Assembly: GCA_004519485.1 (NCBI GenBank)
Contig: CP038135.1
Coordinates: forward strand, 186,001-250,000
Origin: Nannochloropsis oceanica
Lineage: Eukaryota > Sar > Eustigmatophyceae > Eustigmatales > Monodopsidaceae
Length of the DNA stretch: 64,000 bases
Direction: 5' to 3'
Part shown: one piece after another, positions 11,610 to 19,689 of the stretch
Layout of the letters: every line of letters starts with the position of its first letter
Numbering within the stretch: the stretch's first letter is position 1
Position numbers and translations under genes: made by a program
The notes under the pieces: generated by a model
What the model was told of the DNA's origin: nothing
Database searches by the model: none
Seen by the model: only the letters and a program-made list of their open reading frames with translations

Positions 11610-12710
11610 CTATACCTGCAGCGCGCTATCCTTCACCAAACCCTTGAAGATCTCCTCCCATGTCCCCGCCCTCCTTTCCATCCCGCTCTTCTCAGGAAAC
11701 TCCTTCTGCAGTGGTGTCCTCCTCCCGATTTCATACACCTCGAAAGTCACATCTGCTGCGTCTGCTGCTCCTATTGCTGCTACCGCGGTCGCTGCCACAT
11801 CCACCCGGGAAATCTCCCCAATGATCGTATCCTTCTGATTGAGCTCTATTCCAGAAACTCCTAGCCCCTTGTCATTTGACAGGCCTCCCGGACGGAGGAC
11901 GGTATAGGTGACTCCAGGAGGGGCAGAGGAAGCATAGAGGGCACGCAGCCTGTTCTCGCCCTCCAGCTTCAGGCCCATGATCCCCCGTGCGAACAAATTC
12001 GTAACTTTATACCCGAATGAATCGGGCTTGGTGACAGCCCCCGAGGAAATAACGAGGAGCCGAGGAATCTTCTCCGCGATGCAAGAACGGGCGATGTTCT
12101 CGACACCGTCACAATCCACGGCTTGGGCTTTCCCGCCGTTTTTACTTGCTGACGCCGCGAAAATAACCGCACTCGCTCCCTTGATGGCGGGAGAAAGAGT
12201 TTCAGGCTTGGTTACGTCACCAATGGCGTAAGTGAGAAGGCTGGAAACGTCCACGCCCGAGGGAATGTCCTTTTTGTCGTACTCAAAGGGTTGGTAGGAG
12301 AGTGCACGCACGCACTTCCCTTGCGCCAGGAGTTGTTGCACGATGAGCTTGCCCGTCTTGCCGCGGGCACCGAGGACGGCAATCGGTGCGCTACGGTCGG
12401 CTGCGGCGGAGACGGTGAGGGAGGGGAGGAGGGTGAGCGCGCCCAAGCCCAGACCAAGACGCCCGATGTTCTCGACAAGGTCCCGGCGAGAGCTACTGCT
12501 GCTACTGCTGGTGGAGGTGGAGGCCAATAGAGAGGACGGAGCAGAAGAAAAGGAGGCAGACGAGGACGACGCTTTCGTACTGATGATATGATGATGATAT
12601 ACGGTGGTCGTGGGGGGTAGAAAGGCCAACATGGCGGGCAGGACGAGGAGGAGAAGGACGAATGGGAGGCCTATAGCTGTTGCCGCGGGGAGGTATGTTG
12701 AGCGAGGCAT
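11610..12710 (-). CDS. NAD(P)-binding Rossmann protein (atypical SDR), plastid-targeted
   Basis: The mature part is an atypical short-chain dehydrogenase/NmrA-like fold. It has the dinucleotide loop VLGARGKTG at about residues 112-120, a VIFAASASKNGG segment, RLLVISSGAV, and VLRPGGLSND near the end of the domain. The reaction is unknown; relatives act in plastid pigment or photosystem maintenance or as NADPH sensors. The start at 12710 is preferred to 12773 because it gives MPRSTYLPAATAIGLPFVLL, a signal peptide ending at MLA|FLPP, which resembles the phenylalanine cleavage site of complex-plastid leaders. After a Ser-rich transit-like stretch comes RRDL, then a hydrophobic run and AAA at about residue 104, resembling a twin-arginine lumen signal. 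The product is 366 residues from a single exon, divergent from the carrier gene. Confidence 0.8.
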   Translation of the reverse strand: MPRSTYLPAATAIGLPFVLLLLVLPAMLAFLPPTTTVYHHHIISTKASSSSASFSSAPSSLLASTSTSSSSSSSRRDLVENIGRLGLGLGALTLLPSLTVSAAADRSAPIAVLGARGKTGKLIVQQLLAQGKCVRALSYQPFEYDKKDIPSGVDVSSLLTYAIGDVTKPETLSPAIKGASAVIFAASASKNGGKAQAVDCDGVENIARSCIAEKIPRLLVISSGAVTKPDSFGYKVTNLFARGIMGLKLEGENRLRALYASSAPPGVTYTVLRPGGLSNDKGLGVSGIELNQKDTIIGEISRVDVAATAVAAIGAADAADVTFEVYEIGRRTPLQKEFPEKSGMERRAGTWEEIFKGLVKDSALQV

Positions 12711-13183
12711 CTTTATTTGCAGGATAAAACTCGTGTGAGGACGACGGCGCTGCAACGGGCACGTTCTGCTCATGATGATGGGGGAATGAAAGGGTCAGGC
12801 TTGAATGTTGTATCGCTGTGGAGGCTTCGCTGCCGCTCTGTCTGAGAGAGCTCTCTCCACAAAACGGTAGTCGGGAGACGGGAGCCTTCTCCTCGCTAGT
12901 GCGCTTGTCTACGGCACATGCAGCGCTTTCCATACCCAAGACAACGATCCATGCTTGTCTTTCAAATTGTGCTAGAGTGTGGAAAGTTCTGGGTGAGCAA
13001 TAGTTGTCCGATCCTGTTTTTGCATGCAAGCGCCACTGCTAACCATATATCATCATCCCGCCCACGCTCTTATGCTTGCTGTTGAACGTCCATGGTCAAG
13101 CTTCGTCGTCCGCCCCGCTCACACCCACCTTCGCAATCCTTACAACACAACACACAGGCCGTTCGCTATTCGCAGCAGTAGCC
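12711..13183. other. Divergent intergenic region
   Basis: 473 bases separate two genes whose products both carry plastid-type leaders. It probably contains both promoters. No specific motif could be supported. Confidence 0.4.
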
Positions 13184-14794
13184 ATGGCCGCTCCCACCGG
13201 TCACAGGCGACGGGTATCGTCGACCTGTTCCTCAGGTATCTCGCCACCACTCCTCCTTTCCGCCCCAAGTCGCGGGCTTGTCCTCCTCCTCCTTGTCCTC
13301 CTCCTAGTCGCCTCGTCATGGCCTGCATCGGCCGCCTCGGCATTGACGGGCGTGTCACAAGTTTCACAAGTTCTGGGCAAGAGCGCGTTGGGCCTAGCGC
13401 CGTGGAAGATATTTGATTGCAACAGGGCGAGCAGCAGCAGTACCACTAGCAGCACCTCTAAGGCGGCGACGAAAGCCACAACATCGCCCGTGGTTGTGGC
13501 AACAGCAGCAACAGCAAGGGATTATAATTTATTTTATTTTCCTGCATTTCAACATCAACGGGAGACGGAAGCCAAGATTTGCCGAGTCGAACCGTCCTCG
13601 ACAGCAGCTGCAGGAGCTATGAAGCTAACAACCCCCACCCGCAGTAGCAGCACCACCACTCCGAGAAGAAGAGACTCCTCATTCTCTTCCCTTCCTTCCC
13701 AAGGCCGCGCTACCACCGCCGCCGCAGCCATACCCCCTCCCTCCGCCTCCCCTCCTTCATTCCGCTTCCCCTTCTTCCGACCGAGCCTTCCGGCCCTTCA
13801 CGTCAACAAAACACTCACTTTTTGGGGAAATATGCTTGCGGGCGCCGTGTCCCGCTCCTGCGCACAGACGGCAATGCACCCCGCCAATGTTGTCAAGACC
13901 TTGCTGCAAACCAAGGGGTCAGCTGAGCTGAGTAATTTGAATTTTCAAATTTTGACCCGGGGGGCCGGAGCCCAGTTCGCGCTGTCGTTGCCTCATGGGG
14001 CTTTGGCTTTCGCAGTATTGGAGGCGACCAAGACAACTTTATCGAGCTGGTTTCCTGTGGGATTTGCCGGTCCGGCGTTTGACTTCGTCTCGTCGGCCGT
14101 GAGCACGACCTTGTGCTCGGTCATTAGCACGCCACAGATGGTGTTAACCGACAGGATTATGGCGGGGTATTACCCTAACCTCATCAACGGGGTGTCGACG
14201 GTGATGAAGAGGGACGGGGTGCGAGGCCTATACGCGGGGTGGTTCGCGGCCTTGGCGCAGAAAATCCCGAGCTATGGCTTAACTTGGGTGTTTTTCCAAC
14301 AACTTAAATTGGCACGCACCCGGTGGTTGAATCATGAGGCGACCAATGCGGAGAATTTCGGGATGGGGGCATTCGCGGCAGCAGCCACGGTGTGTGTTAT
14401 GATTCCGCTGGACACGGTCAAGACAAGAATTGTCACGCAGGCGGCGAACCCGATGGCGGGCGTGCACTACAAGGGTGTGTTGGATTGTTTTACACGGGTG
14501 CTGCGAGAGGAAGGCTTGAAGACGTTTTATGCCCCCCTGGCCCCGCGCCTGGTCAGTGTGGTACCCATGATTGGTATCCAATTTGGTGTCTACGAGTTTA
14601 TGAAGCGGACCATTGCAGGCATGCCCGAGAAGCCACTCAGGGAGGGCGGAAGGGAGGGAGGGATGGCGGCGGGGTGGGAGGGGATGAAGGCCTGGGCAAG
14701 AAGGAGGGTGCCAAGTTTGGCCCCGGGATCTGAATCCCCCTTGTCCGAGCCGCCTTTGAGTGAAATCTTTGATGAGATTGAGGATGCAAATTAG
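13184..14794 (+). CDS. Mitochondrial carrier family protein, SAM-carrier-like, possibly plastid envelope
   Basis: Three carrier repeats occupy about residues 215-495. Their signature lines are MHPANVVKT in repeat 1, STPQMVLTDRIMAG in repeat 2 and the canonical IPLDTVKTRI in repeat 3. Each is followed by the usual G-x-x-G-x-Y/F-A-G/P-type turn, for example RGLYAGWFAALAQKIPSYG. The PANVVKTLLQT start and overall pattern recall S-adenosylmethionine carriers, but the substrate is inferred only weakly. The ATG at 13184 gives a basic N-terminus and the hydrophobic segment GLVLLLLVLLLVASSW ending in SAASA, then about 150 Ser/Thr-rich residues. This suggests targeting through the ER to the plastid, where a member of this family would sit in the inner envelope. 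The predicted length of 536 exceeds the usual 300 because of this leader. The C-terminus contains a GGREGG stretch from a GGGA repeat. Confidence 0.78.
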   Translation: MAAPTGHRRRVSSTCSSGISPPLLLSAPSRGLVLLLLVLLLVASSWPASAASALTGVSQVSQVLGKSALGLAPWKIFDCNRASSSSTTSSTSKAATKATTSPVVVATAATARDYNLFYFPAFQHQRETEAKICRVEPSSTAAAGAMKLTTPTRSSSTTTPRRRDSSFSSLPSQGRATTAAAAIPPPSASPPSFRFPFFRPSLPALHVNKTLTFWGNMLAGAVSRSCAQTAMHPANVVKTLLQTKGSAELSNLNFQILTRGAGAQFALSLPHGALAFAVLEATKTTLSSWFPVGFAGPAFDFVSSAVSTTLCSVISTPQMVLTDRIMAGYYPNLINGVSTVMKRDGVRGLYAGWFAALAQKIPSYGLTWVFFQQLKLARTRWLNHEATNAENFGMGAFAAAATVCVMIPLDTVKTRIVTQAANPMAGVHYKGVLDCFTRVLREEGLKTFYAPLAPRLVSVVPMIGIQFGVYEFMKRTIAGMPEKPLREGGREGGMAAGWEGMKAWARRRVPSLAPGSESPLSEPPLSEIFDEIEDAN

Positions 14795-15490
14795 AGGAGG
14801 AGAGGGGAGGGAGGGAGTGTCGCGTTTAAGAAAGTGCACGAGCAAATATACATATATAGATAGAGAACGCATTGGAAACTAAAGAGGGGGAGGAAGAGAG
14901 GGAGGAAAGGAGGGGGGAAAGTTGTCGAGGATCGATCGGTTTCCCTTTCCTATCATGGCGTAAGCTACTTGTTCCAGCACATATAAGAAAAATAGACAGT
15001 TACAGAGCTGTGAGCTCTCATTTCACACCTCGCTACGTCTCATAGCAGCAGAGCGCGTGTATGCATGTCGTCTCTGTCATTCTGGTACCTCTCCCAATTT
15101 CTGATTCTCTTTTATGGCTTGTACAAGATTCCCCCCCTTATGGTAGGTGGTTGTCCCTCCCTTTAGCCTCCCTCCTCTCCTCTCCTCTCCTCTACTTTCC
15201 AGGCCTTCAAAGGCCACTGCCATCGCCCGCACCCTTCCTCCTTGACCACTAACACCATCTCTGTATCACACACGCACACCGACAGGATCAGACGGCGCAC
15301 ATTTAGACGAGTGTCAGCGTGCAACACCTGCGTCTCCAGCTTGAGCTCTCTCGCCGACTCGCCCCCCGAACGGGTTCTTTTTCCCAGCTCACGCACAGTA
15401 CGATGCAAGCTCATGATAATGTCGCCGCGACCAATGCACCTCGCACGCTAGGCACAGAGAAGTAAAATTACATACGTACATAAACGTGTC
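14795..15490. other. Intergenic, nothing recognised
   Basis: Tandem spacer between two plus-strand genes, with short purine-rich stretches at 14881-14920. No convincing gene. Confidence 0.4.
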
Positions 15491-18400
15491 ATGGCGCATC
15501 AGCCGTCGCATTTGTTGGGGGCCCTCCATGAAGACACTCTGCGGCGTCTCCTCGAGGTGCATGCTGCAGCCCAGTCTCCTCTACCACCTCCACCTCCGCC
15601 CCCCTTACACCTTCAACCCCCCTCCTCACGCCCTTCATCATCGAAACGTCATGCCAGCACCAGCAACAGTCGCAGCAGATTACGAGGCGAACACTTTTCC
15701 TCGCCTTCACCGTCCTCTCCCGCCCCTACATTTTCCTCCACCAACCTCATCGAAGTGGACCAAGAGCGCCGCGATTTAGAGGCTCGTACTTTGTCCTTGC
15801 GACGGGCCTTGCTGCGGACACATTTTCATATTCATGAAGTGCAGGACGAGGAGCCACTACAACCACTTCCACTACCACCGCCACCACCCCAACCGCCAAG
15901 AGCAAGCACTCTCGTCCCTCCCCCCCTTCCTACTTCCTCGCCACCTCTCTTCGATGACGACGTGGAAGGCCCTTATTCCGACGCATCTTACTCCGCCATT
16001 GCAGCCGCAGCAGCTGCTGCTGTCGGGTGGGGATGGGCGCAGAAAAAGCAACGTGCTGACAGGCACTGCGTTAGGGTTTTGGAGGGGCGCTCTCTGACCC
16101 GATGGTTGAAGTGGCTGCTGCACCGACGCTTGGCCAAAGAAAGAGAAAACGAGATTGGAGAGGCAATGACTTTCTACAAACAAGGACAGGCGCTGGCTCG
16201 CTTTCGTCGACGGGCGAGTAATTCCCGCGTGCAGCACATGGCAATGCTCCGGGTGGTCTTGATGGAAGGAGGAAGGGAGGGAGAAAGGGAGGGAGGAAGG
16301 GAGGGAGAGCAAGAGCAGCCTTTACCCTCCTTTTCCTCTTCCGTTTTTAAATACCATCAACTACAACAGGAGATTTCCAATTCTTGTTTTCTCTTTGCTT
16401 CTCTCACCACCACCTACACCCGCGCTGCCCTCCGCCTCCTCCTCACCAGGGGCTTCCACCGCTTGCACCGGCATCACGTCACCTCAACCCACATTCGCTC
16501 CCTCAAGCGCCACGCCATCCAAGATGCCCTCCTTCCTTCTCTCCTTCGCAAGGGGCTTCAGGCTCTACGACGCAACAACAAGCAAGCCCGTCGGCGTCTC
16601 TTACATAAAAAAGCAGCAGACATGAGGAAGTACCAGCAGCTGCAGCAGCAGCAGCGGGCACTACAGCAGTGGTGCGCGTGGAGAAATAGAAGAAGGAACC
16701 GGAAGCTATTAATGAAGAAGGGAGAACTGTGGTGGGATTTGAGATTGAAAGAGGGAGGGTTGCGAAGGTGGGGGGGAGGGTGGTGTGAGGCGAGGAGGGA
16801 GGGAAGGAGGCTGGTGAGAGGGATGGATGCGTGGCATGAGCAGCGGCTGCAGCAAAGGGGGGTAAAGACGTGGCTTTGTATGTTTGTAGTCCGTCGGGAG
16901 GAGAGGAGGATGTTGAAGAGGGGGAAGGAATGGAGGGAGGGAGGGAGGATGGCTTGGGGAAAGTGGTGCAGGGTGTTGGGGAGGATGAGGGGGAGGAGGA
17001 GTGGGGAGAAGAGGTTGGCGCGGGCGGCGGGACGGATTTGTGAGAGGAGAAGAATGAAACGAGCGCTGGTGGTGAGATGGAGGGAGAGGTGGATGCTTGG
17101 GGTGAAAGAGAAGGAGAGGGCGAGGGGGAGGAAGGGGGAGGGGCTGTGGAGGGGGAGGGCTGGAGGGAGGGCGGTGGAGGCATTGAGAGCCTGGGCAGCT
17201 CGAAGGATGCTTAGACAGGCTCTTGAGAAGGGACAGAGAGGAGGGGAGGAGGAGTTGCAAGCAGGATCAGCACTGCCCTGGCGAGTGATGCAACTGTTGA
17301 AAAAATGTGAGGGATGGAAGGTGATAGTGGAGGAGGAGAAAGGGTACCGGGCGCTCTTGGTTAGAGGGGAGGAGCATTTTGAGAGCCGTGGGGAAGAAAG
17401 AGGGATACGTGCATGGGTGGCTTATGTGGTCGCTCTCAAGATGCAAAGGGCGGCTTTGAAGAGGGTGGAGCGCTCAATGGATCCTCGGTGTCATCGCCAG
17501 CAGGAGCAGCAGGAGGAACAGCAGCAGGAGGAGCAGCAGCTGTCTGCACTCTCCCCACGCTTACCATCCGCATCATTCCTTCCCTCTCTCCCTCCCCCCC
17601 ACCTCCTCCACGCCGCCTACACCCGCCTCGCTCACCGAAGGCTCCATCTCGCATTGGACAGATGGAAGTTTCATTCCCACCAGCAGGGGCGCCTCTCCTC
17701 CTCCCTCGTGCGTGCCGGCTGTCATTACTTACTCACGCAATGGCAGGGCCTGCGACGGGCGTTACAGCAACAAGAGCGGAGAGAAACGGCAGCACGTATG
17801 GCTATTGAAAAGGTGGTGGCTCCCCACCAGAGGAGAAGGGGATTTAGAGTATGGTTGAGGCGCAGGGAGGAGAGGGAGAGAGGGAGGGAATGGAGAAGGG
17901 GAAGAGTAGAGGGTTTCTGTGGGTGGAGGGGGAGGGTGTGGACGATGAGGCGTTTGAGAGAGATGGTGGGGCGGAGGAGGACGGAGAGAGAGAGGGAGGG
18001 GAGGGCATTGATGCTGTGGGAGGGAGGAGGGGAAGGGAAGATGAGGAGGAGATGGAGGAAGAGAAAGCTTGGTCGGGTTTGGAGGAAGTGGCATGCTTTC
18101 CGCGAGCAGCAGCATCTAGTACGATGTCTGATGCTAACGAATAAAGATAATATAGCTTTAGCATATCTAAGAGTGTGGAGGCAGGCGCTGCAGGAGAAGG
18201 AGTTGGTCGAGTGGCAGGCAGGGGCACTGCACCGTTGGTTTCATCGGTGGTATCGAAGGGCAAAAGCCCGAGCGGCGCGACGAGTTAGGGTGGCCGAAAC
18301 AGTAGGAAGGTATGTGCGGAGGGTAAGGAAGGAAAAAGGGTTGAAAATATGGAGAAAGTGGATGGAAGGAAAGAGGAGGGACAGGGTTGTTGTGGGGGAG

Positions 18401-19420
18401 AGAATGGCTAGAGTGGGGGGGGGGGGAAGGAGGATGAAGGTGCTGGTGGGCTTGAGGAGGTGGAAAAATTGGGTGGCGGAGAAGCAGCGAAGGAGGAAGG
18501 AGAGCGAGGAGAGGGAGGGTTTCTATTGCAGGAACAGGTTGTTACGGAATGCGATGTATGGATGGAGGGAGAAATGCCGAGGAAGGGGGGGGAGGCAGAG
18601 GTGGATGCTGCTGGCGGCAAGGTGGTATCGAAGGAGGATAATGAAGGAGGGGCTCCGGGAGAGATGGGGGGCGTGGGTGAAAGGAAAGGAGAGGAGGGAG
18701 AGGAAGAGGAGGACGTTGAAGAACATGGAGGAGAGGGCGAGGAGGTGGAGGGAGAGGAGGTGGGTAAGCTGCTGGCAGAGGTGGAGATACTCACAAGAGT
18801 TCGTTAGGGGCCAAGAAGAGATGGCGGTGGAATGGGAGAGACGACGAAGGATAGAGGGAGGGAGAAAGAGAGGGAAGAGGAGGATGAGGAGAAGGATGAG
18901 GAATGTGGAGATTTCGGGAAGGGGGTTCATTTCGCTGTTGCAGTGGTCGGTGCTGCTGGGGCTGCAGCAGCGGCAGGCGATGATGGCGGCGGAGCAGGCG
19001 CGAGAATTGATTTTGGCATCGGAGGGGTGGAGAAGATGGGTGTGCCGAGTGTGGATTGGAAGGAGGATAAGGGTGCAGGAGAACACATGGAAATGCTGGG
19101 AGAGGGACAGGATGAGGGAGTATTTGACGAGGTGGAGAAAGTGGGTGAGGCAACGGAAGGAAAGGAACTTGGTCCGGTCGTTAAGGAGAGAAGTGAGGGT
19201 GTTCCGTCGGCAACAACAGCAGCAGCAGGAGGAAGGAGATGGAGCGGGAGGGGTAGGGCAGCTGGAGGCTCAGCAGAGCCAGAAGTATCCGCAGGAGCAG
19301 CAGCAGGAGCAGCAGCAGCAGCAGCCGCCGCCAGGTGCAAATGAGATAGGGAGGGAAGGAGGGAGGCAACATGGCCCGCGCATCGTTCGTAGGAAGCGAT
19401 CGAAGACGAAGACGAAGTAG
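15491..19420 (+). CDS. Sfi1-like tryptophan-repeat protein (putative centrin-binding scaffold)
   Basis: A single 1309-codon open frame is dominated by Arg, Lys, Glu and Trp. From about residue 190 to the end, short motifs of the form L-x-x-W-x-x-W/R recur every 20-40 residues: LTRWLKWLLHRR, LRRWGGGW, VEALRAWAARR, FRVWLRRREE, LRVWRQAL, LKIWRKWM, LRRWKNWV, RERWGAWV and LTRWRKWVRQ. Spaced Trp in long charged helices is the hallmark of Sfi1 repeats, which form an extended helix that binds centrin at centrosomes, basal bodies or spindle poles. The N-terminal 190 residues are Pro/Ser-rich. The C-terminus has Gln-rich stretches and ends in [24 protein letters not shown] run near residue 260 comes from a GGGA repeat. 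No introns are seen. A generic coiled-coil protein is the alternative. Confidence 0.68.
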   Translation: MAHQPSHLLGALHEDTLRRLLEVHAAAQSPLPPPPPPPLHLQPPSSRPSSSKRHASTSNSRSRLRGEHFSSPSPSSPAPTFSSTNLIEVDQERRDLEARTLSLRRALLRTHFHIHEVQDEEPLQPLPLPPPPPQPPRASTLVPPPLPTSSPPLFDDDVEGPYSDASYSAIAAAAAAAVGWGWAQKKQRADRHCVRVLEGRSLTRWLKWLLHRRLAKERENEIGEAMTFYKQGQALARFRRRASNSRVQHMAMLRVVLMEGGREGEREGGREGEQEQPLPSFSSSVFKYHQLQQEISNSCFLFASLTTTYTRAALRLLLTRGFHRLHRHHVTSTHIRSLKRHAIQDALLPSLLRKGLQALRRNNKQARRRLLHKKAADMRKYQQLQQQQRALQQWCAWRNRRRNRKLLMKKGELWWDLRLKEGGLRRWGGGWCEARREGRRLVRGMDAWHEQRLQQRGVKTWLCMFVVRREERRMLKRGKEWREGGRMAWGKWCRVLGRMRGRRSGEKRLARAAGRICERRRMKRALVVRWRERWMLGVKEKERARGRKGEGLWRGRAGGRAVEALRAWAARRMLRQALEKGQRGGEEELQAGSALPWRVMQLLKKCEGWKVIVEEEKGYRALLVRGEEHFESRGEERGIRAWVAYVVALKMQRAALKRVERSMDPRCHRQQEQQEEQQQEEQQLSALSPRLPSASFLPSLPPPHLLHAAYTRLAHRRLHLALDRWKFHSHQQGRLSSSLVRAGCHYLLTQWQGLRRALQQQERRETAARMAIEKVVAPHQRRRGFRVWLRRREERERGREWRRGRVEGFCGWRGRVWTMRRLREMVGRRRTEREREGRALMLWEGGGEGKMRRRWRKRKLGRVWRKWHAFREQQHLVRCLMLTNKDNIALAYLRVWRQALQEKELVEWQAGALHRWFHRWYRRAKARAARRVRVAETVGRYVRRVRKEKGLKIWRKWMEGKRRDRVVVGERMARVGGGGRRMKVLVGLRRWKNWVAEKQRRRKESEEREGFYCRNRLLRNAMYGWREKCRGRGGRQRWMLLAARWYRRRIMKEGLRERWGAWVKGKERRERKRRTLKNMEERARRWRERRWVSCWQRWRYSQEFVRGQEEMAVEWERRRRIEGGRKRGKRRMRRRMRNVEISGRGFISLLQWSVLLGLQQRQAMMAAEQARELILASEGWRRWVCRVWIGRRIRVQENTWKCWERDRMREYLTRWRKWVRQRKERNLVRSLRREVRVFRRQQQQQQEEGDGAGGVGQLEAQQSQKYPQEQQQEQQQQQPPPGANEIGREGGRQHGPRIVRRKRSKTKTK

Positions 19421-19689
19421 GAAAACATGATGAAAAGGACCTGAGTGTCTTGATGAGGATGTAAGTCATGTGCTGTCATAAAGCAGACTTTGACGACGGA
19501 GGTCAAATGAGTGCGGGAGCCCAGTGTAAGGGAGGAAAAAAGACGGCGTGAAGAAACAGTTGTGTGAGCAAAATACACCAAAGAAAATACACCTCCTTCA
19601 CACCCTCTTCTCATAAATCATGAGTCTATCTTTTCTTGTCTATGTCCGACCCTTCCCTTCCTACTTTCCTACACTCCCTCCTTCAAACT

